A program made the translations under genes and the position numbers. This document shows positions 34,933 to 44,024 of a stretch of 64,000 nucleotides of DNA, piece by piece; within the stretch, counting starts at the first letter, position 1; each line of letters opens with the position of its first letter. Origin of the DNA: an uncultured Paracoccaceae bacterium (GTDB taxonomy: Bacteria; Pseudomonadota; Alphaproteobacteria; Rhodobacterales; Rhodobacteraceae). The notes under the pieces were generated by a model that was not told the origin of the DNA, did not search any database, and was given only the letters and a program-made list of their open reading frames with translations. The DNA lies in assembly GCA_937864535.1 (NCBI GenBank), contig CALMJS010000019.1, positions 186,001-250,000 on the forward strand, read 5' to 3'.

Positions 34933-36081
34933 CTAAATCAGACCACGGCGGGCGAGGTTGCGCATCAACGCCGTGGTGCCAAATGTCCATTCGGGGCACT
35001 CTGTCGACAGGCGCACCGTATTTTGCAGCGCGCCCAGACCGGGTTCGCTGATCGTCACCACATCGCCGGTGTGGTGGGTAAAGCCCTGCCCCGGCGCATC
35101 GCGATCCTTGACCGGCGCGAACATCGTTCCGAGGAACAGGAAAAACCCGTCCGGATACTGGTGATGGCGACCGATGGTCTGTGCGACCAGACTGGCGGGA
35201 TCGCGGCTGATCTGGGTCATCGACGAATGCCCGTCCATAGTGAACCCATCGTCCCCGCCGACATGCATCGACAATTCGGCATGTCGAACATTGTCCAAAT
35301 CATAGGTTTCATCAAACAGGCGCACAAAAGGCCCAATCGCGCACGAGGCGTTGTTATCCTTGGCCTTACCCAGTAGCAGTGCCGAGCGCCCCTCGACATC
35401 GCGCAGGTTCACGTCATTACCCAGCGTCGCGCCCACGATCTGCCCGCGCGACGACACCGCCAGCACGATCTCTGGCTCTGGGTTGTTCCAGCGCGAAATC
35501 GGGTGCAGCCCCACGGCCGCGCCCCAGCCCACAGCGGCCATCGGCTGGCTCTTGGTGAAAATCTCGGCGTCCGGCCCGATGCCGACCTCCAGATACTGCG
35601 ACCACAGGCCTTCGTCCTGTAGCACCGATTTCACCCGCATCGCCTGTTCCGACCCCGGCTGGATGCCCGACAGGCTCTCGCCGATCACCGCTGCCACGCG
35701 GGCGCGGATCGCTTGGGCGAGGTCGGGATCACCCGCTGCGCGTTCCTCGATCACCCGTTCGACCATGCTGGCGGCAAAGGTCACGCCCGAAGCCTTGATC
35801 GCCTGAAAATCCGGCGGGGCCAGCAGGCGCAGATCATCCGCACCCGCATCGGGCGTAGAGCCGGCAACCAGTTCGGCCAGCGTGCAGACCACCGCGCCCG
35901 TCGCCGCCCGCGCCGCGCCCGCCGGGTCCGCGTGATCCAGCAGCGCCTGCATCGTCGGGATGTCCCGGCTGGTGATGTCGATCACATCCTGCCCGTCCAG
36001 CCGCACGACCGCGGGGCCGATACCGGGGCGCCACACGCGGCCCACAAAGGTGCCGTCCGATCCGTTCTCAAGTGGGAGCAT
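34933..36081 (-). CDS. XylX-like 2-keto-3-deoxy-pentonate dehydratase (FAH fold)
   Basis: A 382-residue fumarylacetoacetate-hydrolase-fold protein. Stretches such as QYLEVGIGPDAEIFTKSQPM, WNNPEPEIVLA (metal Glu), LGNDVNLRD (metal Asp) and KAKDNNASCAIGPF match what I know of Caulobacter XylX. XylX removes water from 2-keto-3-deoxy-D-xylonate to give 2-oxoglutarate semialdehyde in the Weimberg pathway. An XylD-like dehydratase is encoded at 44616 under a promoter with the same operator. The stereochemistry of the real substrate is open. It sits 16 bases upstream of denD in one operon. Confidence 0.82.
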   Translation of the reverse strand: MLPLENGSDGTFVGRVWRPGIGPAVVRLDGQDVIDITSRDIPTMQALLDHADPAGAARAATGAVVCTLAELVAGSTPDAGADDLRLLAPPDFQAIKASGVTFAASMVERVIEERAAGDPDLAQAIRARVAAVIGESLSGIQPGSEQAMRVKSVLQDEGLWSQYLEVGIGPDAEIFTKSQPMAAVGWGAAVGLHPISRWNNPEPEIVLAVSSRGQIVGATLGNDVNLRDVEGRSALLLGKAKDNNASCAIGPFVRLFDETYDLDNVRHAELSMHVGGDDGFTMDGHSSMTQISRDPASLVAQTIGRHHQYPDGFFLFLGTMFAPVKDRDAPGQGFTHHTGDVVTISEPGLGALQNTVRLSTECPEWTFGTTALMRNLARRGLI

Positions 36082-36090
36082 CGCGTCCTC

Positions 36091-37473
36091 TCAGTCTAGC
36101 GCGGGCAGAATTTTGCCCGGATTCAGGATATTATTGGGGTCAAAGGCCGTCTTGATCGCCCGCATATAGGCCAGCGCGGGACCGTGTTCGGCCTGCATGA
36201 ACTTCTGTTTGCCCAGCCCGATCCCGTGTTCGCCCGACACCGTACCGCCCAGACGCAGCGCGGTTTTCGCCAGCGCATTGGTGAACTCTTCGGCGCGGGC
36301 CATTTCGTCGGCGTTGGCCGGATCGACACTGATCCCGGCGTGGAAATTCCCGTCGCCCACATGCCCCACGATGGTCGAGGTCAGCCCCAGCGTCACCGCA
36401 TCGCGCTGCGCCTGCAACACCGCCTCGGCCAGTTTGGAAATCGGCACGCAGACATCGGTCGGCCAGATATGCCCCCCGGTGCCAAGCGCCGCGCTGGCAT
36501 AATGCGATTTGTGCCGCATCGCCCAGAGCGCGGTGCGCTCTTCGGTGGTGGTGGCGGTTTTCCACCCCTCCATCCCGAAATCCCCCGCGATGGTGGCAAA
36601 GAGGTCCGCCTGTTCGGCCACACCGGCGGGCGAGCCGTGGAATTCCAGAAACAGATGCGGCACCTCTGGCAGGTCCGCGCCGGAATATTTTTTGAATCCG
36701 CGCACCATTTGTTCATCGACCAGTTCGATCCGCGCCATCGGAATGGCCGACTGGATGGTCAGGATCACACAGTTCACCGCATCCTCGACGCTGGGGAACC
36801 GGCAGGTCGCGGCAAGGGTGGCCTCCGGGATGCCATGCAGCCGCACGGTCAGTTCGGTGATGATGCCCAGCGTGCCCTCTGACCCGATCAGCAGATGGTT
36901 GAGGTCATAGCCCGTCGATGACTTGCGCGCCTGACTGCCGGTGCGGATGATCGTCCCGTCGGCCATCACGGCTTCAAGCGCCAGTACGTTATCGCGCATC
37001 GTCCCATAGCGCACCGCCGTCGTGCCGCTGGCCCGTGTGGCGGTCATCCCGCCGATGCTGGCATTCGCGCCCGGATCGACCGAGAAAAACAGCCCCGTCG
37101 CCCGCAGCTCTTCGTTCAGGGCGACACGGGTCAGGCCGGGCTGCACCACGGCGTTCAGATCCTCGGCATTGACGGCCAGAACCCGGTTCATCCGCCCCAT
37201 GTCCAGACTGATCCCGCCTTGGGTGCACAGGTGCTGCCCCTCGAGCGAGGTCGCCGTACCATAGGCCACGATCGGGCATTTATGCGCATTGCAGACGCGC
37301 ACGATCGCCGCTACCTCTTCGGTGGTTTCGGGATAGGCCACCGCATCCGGCAGGGTCAGCGGATAGTAGGTTTCATTGCGGCCATGCAGGTCACGATCCG
37401 CAAGGGTGGTAACCAGTCGGTCCCCCAGAAGTGAGGCCAGTTCGGGGCGGGCAGCGTCAAAAGGTGTCGTCAT
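36091..37473 (-). CDS. FAD-linked oxidase, GlcD / D-2-hydroxyacid dehydrogenase type
   Basis: A 460-residue flavoprotein with an N-terminal VAO/PCMH FAD-binding domain (residues about 40-220, including CPIVAYGTATSLEGQ and NASIGGMTATRASGTTAVRY) and a C-terminal cap with HVGDGNFHAGI and SGEHGIGLGKQ. It oxidises a D-2-hydroxy acid such as D-lactate or glycolate and passes electrons to the quinone pool or a flavoprotein. Its start overlaps the upstream dehydratase stop by four bases. A lactate-type product of deoxy-sugar acid cleavage is one possible substrate. Confidence 0.85.
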   Translation of the reverse strand: MTTPFDAARPELASLLGDRLVTTLADRDLHGRNETYYPLTLPDAVAYPETTEEVAAIVRVCNAHKCPIVAYGTATSLEGQHLCTQGGISLDMGRMNRVLAVNAEDLNAVVQPGLTRVALNEELRATGLFFSVDPGANASIGGMTATRASGTTAVRYGTMRDNVLALEAVMADGTIIRTGSQARKSSTGYDLNHLLIGSEGTLGIITELTVRLHGIPEATLAATCRFPSVEDAVNCVILTIQSAIPMARIELVDEQMVRGFKKYSGADLPEVPHLFLEFHGSPAGVAEQADLFATIAGDFGMEGWKTATTTEERTALWAMRHKSHYASAALGTGGHIWPTDVCVPISKLAEAVLQAQRDAVTLGLTSTIVGHVGDGNFHAGISVDPANADEMARAEEFTNALAKTALRLGGTVSGEHGIGLGKQKFMQAEHGPALAYMRAIKTAFDPNNILNPGKILPALD

Positions 37474-38666
37474 TCCAAAGCCGTGGTTTTTCGCGAAACA
37501 GTAAACAGGCGGTCCAGATCGGGGTTCAGTTCCATCCCCAGACCGGGGCCGGGCGGGACAGTGATCATGCCGTTGGTCACGGTCGGCAGGGCCGTCACGA
37601 TGTCACGGTACCAAGTGCGGTAGAACGCCCGCACGCTCTCTTGGACCAGCGCATTGGGCACCGCCAGCGACAGATGGGTCGAAGCCGCCAGAACCACAGG
37701 CCCGGTGCAATCATGCGGCGCGACCGGCAGCTTTTCGGCCTCGGCCATCGCGGCGGCCTTGCGGGCGGCGGTCAGCCCTCCGCACCAGCTGAGGTCCAGC
37801 ATGACGATCCCCGCCGTTCCTGTGGCCAAGAGATCGCGGAATGCCCCGATCCCGCCCAGGGTTTCCGACGCGCAGACCGGCGCGGGACTGACTGCGGCAT
37901 AGCGTTTGAGCAGGTCCAGACTGTCTAGCCGGATCGGGTCCTCGTGCCAGTAGGTCTGATAGGGGGCCAGCGCACGGGCGATTTTCATCGCCGGGGTCAG
38001 TTGCCACATCGAATGGAACTCGACCATGATATCCATCTTGTCGCCGACGGCGGCGCGGATTTTCTCGAACGGCTCCAGCGCGCGGCGCAATTCGTCCGCG
38101 CTGATATGGGCGCCCTCGTTCGCCTCGGCTGCGGCATCAAACGGCCATATCTTCATGGCCGTGATCCCGTCCTCCAGCAGCGACAGCGCCAGTTCATCGG
38201 CACGGTGCAAAAACCCGTTCAGATCGTCATAGGCTCCACCCTTGCCCAGACCGTAGTTGCCGGTCTGCTGGCCGCTGTCGTCCTTGATATATTCGACACC
38301 GGCGCAGGTGTTATAGGTGCGGATGCTGTCGCGGGTGAACCCGCCCAGGAGTTGTGCAACCGGCTGTCCGGTGGCCCGTCCCCACAGGTCCCACAGCGCA
38401 ATATCAAAGGCGGAATTGCCCCGCGTTTCCGCCCCGGTGGACCGCCAGCCCAGATAGCCTTCGGCGCGGCGGGCCAGATATTCGATCCGGCGCGGGTCCT
38501 GTCCCAGCATGAGGGGCGCCAGCGTTTCATGCACATAGGCCTCGACGGCGCGGGCGCCATAGAACGTCTCGCCCAGCCCGCTGACGCCCTCATCGGTGTG
38601 GACCTGCATCCACATCAGATTGGGCCGTTCCGCCATGCGGATGGTTTCGATCGCGGTGATTTTCAT
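37470..38666 (-). CDS. Enolase-superfamily sugar acid dehydratase (MR group)
   Basis: A 398-residue mandelate racemase/muconate lactonizing enzyme family protein. The N-terminal capping domain carries LGETFYGARAVEAYVHE. Barrel residues include a Lys in GITAMKIWPFD, metal ligands in DIMVEFHSMW, YWHEDPIR and VCASETLGG, and a His base in VAPHDCTGP. These enzymes dehydrate aldonates to 2-keto-3-deoxy acids. Location between idnD- and glcD-like genes supports an aldonate substrate (galactonate, lyxonate or fuconate types are all possible). I cannot choose among them. Confidence 0.83.
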   Translation of the reverse strand: MKITAIETIRMAERPNLMWMQVHTDEGVSGLGETFYGARAVEAYVHETLAPLMLGQDPRRIEYLARRAEGYLGWRSTGAETRGNSAFDIALWDLWGRATGQPVAQLLGGFTRDSIRTYNTCAGVEYIKDDSGQQTGNYGLGKGGAYDDLNGFLHRADELALSLLEDGITAMKIWPFDAAAEANEGAHISADELRRALEPFEKIRAAVGDKMDIMVEFHSMWQLTPAMKIARALAPYQTYWHEDPIRLDSLDLLKRYAAVSPAPVCASETLGGIGAFRDLLATGTAGIVMLDLSWCGGLTAARKAAAMAEAEKLPVAPHDCTGPVVLAASTHLSLAVPNALVQESVRAFYRTWYRDIVTALPTVTNGMITVPPGPGLGMELNPDLDRLFTVSRKTTALE

Positions 38667-38669
38667 CGC

Positions 38670-39710
38670 TTAGACCTGACCAAAGTCGATCTGCACCTTC
38701 ATCGACTGCGACCGATCCAGCGCCATCTCAAAGGCCGCCTGAAAATCCGCCAGCGCATAACTGTGCGTAATCAGGGGTTTGACATCGATCAGCCCCGCTT
38801 GCATCAGGCGCACGGCGGTGGCGAATTCCTCGTGGAACCGGAACGATCCGGTGATGCTGATCTCCTTGGCGGTGACCTGCATCATCGGCAGCGTCATGTC
38901 CCCCGACAGGCCCAGCTGCACGACGCGGCCACGCGGGCGCAGCGCCGCGATCCCGGAGGCCAGCGCCGCCTGCGCGCCGGAACATTCGAACAGCACGTCC
39001 AGACTGCCCTTGCCCGCCTGATAGGGGGCCAGCGCGTCCGGATTGGTCGCGGTGTTCAGCACCACATCCGCCCCTGCGGCGCGGGCCATCTCCAGCACGT
39101 TATCGGCAATGTCGGTGGCGATGATCTCTCCGGCTCCGGCGCGGCGCGCGGCCAGAATGGTCAAAACCCCGATCGGCCCGCAGCCGGTGACCAGCACCCG
39201 CGCCCCGACCATCACACCCGCCTGACGCACCGCATGCAGACACACGGCCAAGGGTTCGGCCATCGCCGCCTCTCCGGCGGACAATCCCGCCGCGGGGATA
39301 CAGTTCCCGGCATCCGCGACGATCTGTTCGCGGAACGCCCCCTGAATATGCGGAAAGGGCATCGCCGAGCCGTAGAACCGCATGTTCAGACATTCATTCG
39401 GCAAGCCGCGCAAACATTCCACACAATGACCGCAGGGACGCGACGGCGAAATCGCCACCAGATCGCCCACCGACAGCCCCGTCACCCCCTGCCCCAGCGC
39501 GGCGACATGGCCCGCGACCTCGTGGCCCAGAATCATCGGCTCGCGCAGGCGGACGGTGCCAAAGCCGCCGTTCTTGAAATAGGACAAATCGGACCCGCAA
39601 ATCCCGCCACGGGCCAGCGTGACCAGCACCTCGCCCGCGGCGGGGGCGGTAACATCGGTTTCGCCCAGACGCAGGTCACGGGCGGCATGGGCAAAGAGTG
39701 CCTGTACCAA
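38670..39710 (-). CDS. Zinc-dependent alcohol dehydrogenase, L-idonate 5-dehydrogenase type
   Basis: A 346-residue MDR enzyme. Catalytic zinc ligands are Cys38 (GGICGSD) and His63-Glu64 (LGHEVAG); structural zinc ligands are Cys93, Cys96, Cys99 and Cys107. The stretch LSYFKNGGFGTVRLREPMIL resembles IdnD, which oxidises L-idonate to 5-keto-D-gluconate. The divergent SDR gene at 39829 looks like the partner IdnO, with a shared operator between them. It heads the leftward operon ending with denD. Confidence 0.83.
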   Translation of the reverse strand: MVQALFAHAARDLRLGETDVTAPAAGEVLVTLARGGICGSDLSYFKNGGFGTVRLREPMILGHEVAGHVAALGQGVTGLSVGDLVAISPSRPCGHCVECLRGLPNECLNMRFYGSAMPFPHIQGAFREQIVADAGNCIPAAGLSAGEAAMAEPLAVCLHAVRQAGVMVGARVLVTGCGPIGVLTILAARRAGAGEIIATDIADNVLEMARAAGADVVLNTATNPDALAPYQAGKGSLDVLFECSGAQAALASGIAALRPRGRVVQLGLSGDMTLPMMQVTAKEISITGSFRFHEEFATAVRLMQAGLIDVKPLITHSYALADFQAAFEMALDRSQSMKVQIDFGQV

Positions 39711-39748
39711 AGAATCCTCCCTGTGGGGCTTTCCCTTGCATAGCCCCG

Positions 39749-39766
39749 AAAATGGTATACCATTTT
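39749..39766. promoter_or_regulatory. Perfect 18-bp GntR-type palindrome between idnD- and idnO-like genes
   Basis: AAAATGGTATACCATTTT is a perfect palindrome in the 118-base divergent region. One site could control both the five-gene leftward operon and the two-gene rightward operon. Confidence 0.85.
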
Positions 39767-39828
39767 ATCAAGGCGGGTTTGGACTGGATTGTCAACATCA
39801 GATCAACCCGCAGGATTGCGGAGGAAAT

Positions 39829-40590
39829 ATGAAACTATTCGACCTGACCGGGCGGACCGCCCTGATCACCGGATCGTCCATGGGGATCGGCTATGCCTTG
39901 GCCGAGGGGCTGTCACAGGCCGGGGCGCGGGTGATCCTGAACGCCCGCGACGTGACCCGGCTTGAGGATGCCGCCGACCGGCTGCGCACCACCGGCGCGA
40001 CCGTTGACACGCTGGTTTTCGACGCCACCGACCCCGCCGGGATCAAGGCCGCCATTGACGGCTATGAGGCCGATATCGGCCCGATCGACATTCTGGTGAA
40101 CAACGCCGGGATGCAGCATCGCACCCCTCTCGAGGATTTTCCCGCCGACGCCTTTGACCGGCTGATGCGCACCAACGTCAATTCGGTGTTCTACGTCGGT
40201 CAGGCGGTGGCGCGGCACATGATCGGGCGCGGGCGCGGCAAGATCGTCAATATCGCCAGCGTTCAGGCCGCCCTCGCCCGTCCGAGCATCGCCCCCTACA
40301 CCGCGTCCAAGGGCGCTGTGGCCAACCTGACCAAGGGCATGGCCACCGACTGGGCCAAGCATGGTCTGAACTGCAACGCCATCGCCCCCGGCTATTTCAA
40401 AACCCCGCTCAATCAGGCGCTGGTGGACGATCCGGCCTTTACCGAATGGCTGCAAAAACGCACGCCCGCCGGACGCTGGGGCAACGTCGAGGAATTGGTC
40501 GGGGCCTGTATTTTCCTGACCTCTGACGCGGCCAGCTTTGTCAACGGCCACACGCTGTTCGTGGACGGGGGCATCACCGCCAGCCTGTAA
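39829..40590 (+). CDS. SDR, gluconate 5-dehydrogenase (IdnO) type
   Basis: A 253-residue classical short-chain dehydrogenase. The cofactor motif is TGSSMGIG, NNAG follows near residue 92, and the catalytic Y-T-A-S-K is near residue 158, with the family ending FVNGHTLFVDGGITASL. The N-terminal FDLTGRTALITGSSMGIGYA is close to IdnO/Gno enzymes that reduce 5-keto-D-gluconate to D-gluconate. GGAGGAA precedes the start; the open frame extends upstream without a ribosome site. Confidence 0.83.
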   Translation: MKLFDLTGRTALITGSSMGIGYALAEGLSQAGARVILNARDVTRLEDAADRLRTTGATVDTLVFDATDPAGIKAAIDGYEADIGPIDILVNNAGMQHRTPLEDFPADAFDRLMRTNVNSVFYVGQAVARHMIGRGRGKIVNIASVQAALARPSIAPYTASKGAVANLTKGMATDWAKHGLNCNAIAPGYFKTPLNQALVDDPAFTEWLQKRTPAGRWGNVEELVGACIFLTSDAASFVNGHTLFVDGGITASL

Positions 40591-40614
40591 TCTGTCTTTG
40601 GGAGGAGAGAGACA

Positions 40615-41532
40615 ATGACCAAACCCGTTATCGGCTTTATCGGCGTGGGCTATATGGGCCACGGCATGGCCAAAAACATCCGTCTGGGCGGCTATGACCT
40701 CTGGGTCATGGGCCGCAGCAACCGCACCCCGGTGGACAATCTGGTCAGCATGGGCGCGACCGAGGCGAAATCCGCCGCAGAGATGGCCGCACAGTGCGAC
40801 ATCATCCACCTGTGCCTGTCAAACTCGCCGCAGGTCGAGGCGGTGATCACCGGCCCCGGCGGCATCCTCGAAGGCGCACGCGAGGGGCTGATCGTCATCG
40901 ACACCTCGACCGCCGATCCGACCTCGACCCTGCGGCTGGCCGATCTGATGGCGCAGCGCGGCGTGATCCTCGTCGATGCGCCGCTGGGCCGCACCCCCAA
41001 AGAGGCCGAAGCCGGGACGCTGGACGCGATGGTCGGCTGCGATGACGCGACCTTTGCCACGATCCAGCCGGTGATCGACTGCTGGGCGGGGACCATCACC
41101 CACATCGGCCCCGTGGGCTCTGGCCACAAAATGAAACTCTTGATGAACTTCCTCGGCGCCAGCTATGCCGCGCTCTATTCCGAGGCCGTGGCCATCGGCG
41201 CCAAGGTCGGCATCGCGCCGCAAACCTTTCGCAAGGTGATCGAACCCAGCCGTCTGGGCAGCGGGTTTTTCGGCACCTTCATGCAATATGTCTGCGACCG
41301 CGACGAGAACGCGCATAAATTCACCATCGCCAACATGTCCAAGGACATCCGCTATGTGAACGCCATGGCGACCGATGCGGGGGTGATGAACGTGATGGCC
41401 AGCGCCGCGCGGCACTATTTCACCCACGCCGAGGCGATCGGCGCAGGCGCGGATTTCGTGCCGATGTTGTCGGACCATGTCGGCCGCCTGAACGGGCTCG
41501 ACATGGCCGCAGAGGTGAAAAAGGGCGAATGA
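40615..41532 (+). CDS. NAD(P)-dependent beta-hydroxyacid dehydrogenase (GarR/HIBADH family)
   Basis: A 305-residue enzyme with the cofactor motif GFIGVGYMGHGMAKNI, the substrate loop DAPLGRTPKEAEAGTLD and the catalytic lysine in GHKMKLLMNF. Relatives include tartronate semialdehyde reductase and sulfolactaldehyde reductase. It follows the IdnO-like gene by 24 bases with GGAGGAG and shares its operator. It differs in the substrate loop from the LtnD-type protein encoded at 29385, so a different C3-C6 substrate is likely. Confidence 0.85.
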   Translation: MTKPVIGFIGVGYMGHGMAKNIRLGGYDLWVMGRSNRTPVDNLVSMGATEAKSAAEMAAQCDIIHLCLSNSPQVEAVITGPGGILEGAREGLIVIDTSTADPTSTLRLADLMAQRGVILVDAPLGRTPKEAEAGTLDAMVGCDDATFATIQPVIDCWAGTITHIGPVGSGHKMKLLMNFLGASYAALYSEAVAIGAKVGIAPQTFRKVIEPSRLGSGFFGTFMQYVCDRDENAHKFTIANMSKDIRYVNAMATDAGVMNVMASAARHYFTHAEAIGAGADFVPMLSDHVGRLNGLDMAAEVKKGE

Positions 41533-41547
41533 CCCTGTGGGGGCGGC

Positions 41548-42300
41548 CTAGTAGGTCGCCCGCCCGCCGGACAGATCGAACACCGCCCCGGTGGTAAAGG
41601 AATTGTCGCGGCTGATCGCCCAAGTGATCATTGCCGCAGCCTCGTCCACCTCAAGGAACCGGTTGCGCGGGATTTTCGACAGCATATAGGCGATGAACTC
41701 TTCCTTGAGCTGATCGAAAATCGCCGTCTTGGCCGCTGCCGGGGTGACACAGTTCACCGCGATGTCGTGTAGCGCCATTTCCTTGCCCAGCGATTTGGTA
41801 AAGCCGATCACCGCAGCCTTGCTGGCGCTATAGGCGCTGGCGTTGGGGTTGCCCTCTTTGCCGGCAATCGAGGCGATGTTCACGATACGGCCATAGTTCC
41901 GCTCTTTCATCCCGCCCACGACGGCGCGGTTGGTGTGATAGGTGCCAAAGAGGTTGATATCCATCACCCGCCGGAATTCTGCGTGATCATACTCCAGCAC
42001 CGGCGCATTGGCCCCGGCGATCCCGGCGCTATTGACCAGAAAATCGATCCGGCCAAAGGCTTTGGTCGTGGTGGCAGCGGCGGCCTCTGTGCTGGCCCAA
42101 TCCGCCACGTTGCACGGCACCGCGATCACCCGACCCAAGGGGGCGAGCTGTTCGGCGGCGGCCTCGGCGCGGGCGATATCCATATCCCACAGCGCCACCG
42201 CAGCCCCCGATTTCAGCGCCCGCGCCGCCACGGCAAAGCCGATGCCCTGGGCGCCGCCCGTCACAACGCCGAACTGTCCGTTCAAATCAATCTGGTTCAT
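41548..42300 (-). CDS. SDR family sugar (acid) dehydrogenase
   Basis: A 250-residue classical SDR with TGGAQGIG, NSAG and Y-S-A-S-K, ending FDLSGGRATY. The G-G-R-A-T-Y end is common in SDRs of rhamnose, arabinose or fuconate pathways. It is last in the leftward operon led by the secreted Cys-rich protein gene and lies 3 bases after the RraA-like gene. Substrate not assignable. Confidence 0.83.
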   Translation of the reverse strand: MNQIDLNGQFGVVTGGAQGIGFAVAARALKSGAAVALWDMDIARAEAAAEQLAPLGRVIAVPCNVADWASTEAAAATTTKAFGRIDFLVNSAGIAGANAPVLEYDHAEFRRVMDINLFGTYHTNRAVVGGMKERNYGRIVNIASIAGKEGNPNASAYSASKAAVIGFTKSLGKEMALHDIAVNCVTPAAAKTAIFDQLKEEFIAYMLSKIPRNRFLEVDEAAAMITWAISRDNSFTTGAVFDLSGGRATY

Positions 42301-42303
42301 CGC

Positions 42304-42993
42304 TCACTCCACCATGACGGCGCGGCCGTCTGCAATCATGTCCTCGATCGCCTTCATCTGGCAAAACCCGGCCTTGACCTTGGCCTCTAGGGCGTCCTCT
42401 AGCCCGCGCACATGGGCCACCTGCGCGATCACATAGTCGATCTGGTCGAACGGCACCACGACGACACCGTTGCGATCGGCCACGATGATATCGCCGCTGT
42501 TGACCATCCGCCCGCCGACCACCGCGCCAAAGCCGACACGCGCCGGACCATGGGCATAGGGCGAATTGGGCGACAGCCCCGTACACCAGACCGGCAGTCC
42601 GGTTTCCACGATCCCGTCGAAATCGCGCATTTCACCATCGGTCACGAACCCGCCCGCGCCCTTGTTGCGCAGCATCCCGCAGAACTGGTCGCCCGAGGCG
42701 GAACAGTTGCGGTGGCCATGGACCGCCGACACGACGATATCGCCCTCTTGCAGGATATGGAGCGCCGCCATCGTGGCGAGGATCTCTTGCGGACCATTGT
42801 CCGCCACCAGCGCGACCCCGACCGCCGCAAAGGGCAGCCCGCCCATCGGCGCGATCCGGCTCTCCAGCGCGCCCTGCCCGCCCATGGCGTCACAGACGAA
42901 CCCGGTTGGGACCCCGCGAAACGCCTCGATCTGCGCGGCGGTGGGACGGGGGAAATTCTGCCGAATGGTCAGGCTAGGCGGTTCTTCGATCAT
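42304..42993 (-). CDS. RraA/HMG aldolase-like protein
   Basis: A 229-residue member of the RraA family, which includes 4-hydroxy-4-methyl-2-oxoglutarate/4-carboxy-4-hydroxy-2-oxoadipate aldolase and the RNase E regulator RraA. The conserved metal-site stretch G-F-V-T-D-G-E-M-R-D (here with Glu-Met where aldolases have G-x-x-R-D) and the GVVVVPFDQID end are visible. In sugar acid clusters such proteins act as class II pyruvate aldolases or decarboxylases. It is encoded 9 bases after azlD. Confidence 0.82.
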   Translation of the reverse strand: MIEEPPSLTIRQNFPRPTAAQIEAFRGVPTGFVCDAMGGQGALESRIAPMGGLPFAAVGVALVADNGPQEILATMAALHILQEGDIVVSAVHGHRNCSASGDQFCGMLRNKGAGGFVTDGEMRDFDGIVETGLPVWCTGLSPNSPYAHGPARVGFGAVVGGRMVNSGDIIVADRNGVVVVPFDQIDYVIAQVAHVRGLEDALEAKVKAGFCQMKAIEDMIADGRAVMVE

Positions 42994-43002
42994 CGGAGCC
43001 TC

Positions 43003-43323
43003 TCACAAGATATACTGTAGGGAATAGAGCGCGGCCATGCCCGCCACGATGGACCAGATGACCCCGAACCGCAGCCCGACCAGAATCGTCGCCGCGGCGG
43101 CAATCAGTCGGGTAGGATCGGTCACGCCGCCTGTCGCTGCGGGCCAGACCAGTTGCGGCATCACCAGCGCGGGAAACACCGCGACGCCGACGTATTTCAG
43201 GTGCAGGGTCAACCAGCCGGGCAGACTCCGCCCGCCCAGAATCCCCAAAAACGAAAACCGGATCAGAAAGGTCCCGATCCCCAACGCGATGGTCACGATC
43301 CAGAAATCGCTGTCCGCAATCAT
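43003..43323 (-). CDS. azlD: AzlD family transporter subunit
   Basis: A 106-residue integral membrane protein with about four segments. R-F-S-F-L-G-I-L at residues 22-29 is typical of AzlD. It pairs with AzlC in branched-chain amino acid (or related) export. Its start overlaps the azlC stop by one base (TGATG). Confidence 0.87.
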   Translation of the reverse strand: MIADSDFWIVTIALGIGTFLIRFSFLGILGGRSLPGWLTLHLKYVGVAVFPALVMPQLVWPAATGGVTDPTRLIAAAATILVGLRFGVIWSIVAGMAALYSLQYIL

Positions 43324-44024
43324 CACGCCGCCCTCCGTTTGACAAACAGCTCTGCCTGACCGCCCGCGATCAGCCCTGAGAGCGCCGCGATGATCAGGCC
43401 CAGCGACCATGGCACCCACGCAAAGGCCAGCACCACCACCCCCGACACCAAGGCCGCAACCACATGGGCGCGTGACCGCAAGAGCGGGGCCGTCATCGCC
43501 AGAAAACAAACTGGCACCGCGAAATCCAGTTGATAGGACGCGGGGATCGCCTGCCCGACCAAGGCCCCGACAAAGGCGAACCCGTACCAGAACGGGCAAA
43601 TGAACATCATCGCGCCGAAATAGTAGCTGACCTTTTCCGCGCCGGTCATATCTGGCCGGTCCTCATAGGTGCGCACGGCAACACCATAGGCCTGATCCAC
43701 CATCAGATAGGCCATCAAGGCCCGCAGCGACAGCCGCGCATGACCCAGATGCGGCACCAGCGCCGCCGAATACATCGCCATCCGCAGATTCACGACCAGC
43801 GCCGCCAGCAGCGCCACGAAGACCGGCGCCTGATCCTGTAGCAGCGCGATCGCGGTGAACTGCGATGCGCCCGCGATGACCAGAACCGTCATCGACATAG
43901 TCTGGATCAGGTCCAGCCCCGCGTCGCGCGCCACCACGCCAAACAGCAGCGAATAGGGCACCACAATCAGGATAAAGGGCGCACAGTCCAGATACCCGCG
44001 CAGGAACGCTGCGCGCGGTGTCAT
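43323..44024 (-). CDS. azlC: AzlC family transporter subunit
   Basis: A 233-residue membrane protein of the AzlC/YgaZ family. The N-terminal F-I-L-I-V-V-P-Y-S-L-L-F-G segment and GASQFTAIALL near residue 60 are characteristic. The start at 44024 overlaps the stop of the upstream secreted-protein gene by four bases (ATGA). The export role is known for amino acids; in a sugar acid regulon it may move another small compound. Confidence 0.88.
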   Translation of the reverse strand: MTPRAAFLRGYLDCAPFILIVVPYSLLFGVVARDAGLDLIQTMSMTVLVIAGASQFTAIALLQDQAPVFVALLAALVVNLRMAMYSAALVPHLGHARLSLRALMAYLMVDQAYGVAVRTYEDRPDMTGAEKVSYYFGAMMFICPFWYGFAFVGALVGQAIPASYQLDFAVPVCFLAMTAPLLRSRAHVVAALVSGVVVLAFAWVPWSLGLIIAALSGLIAGGQAELFVKRRAA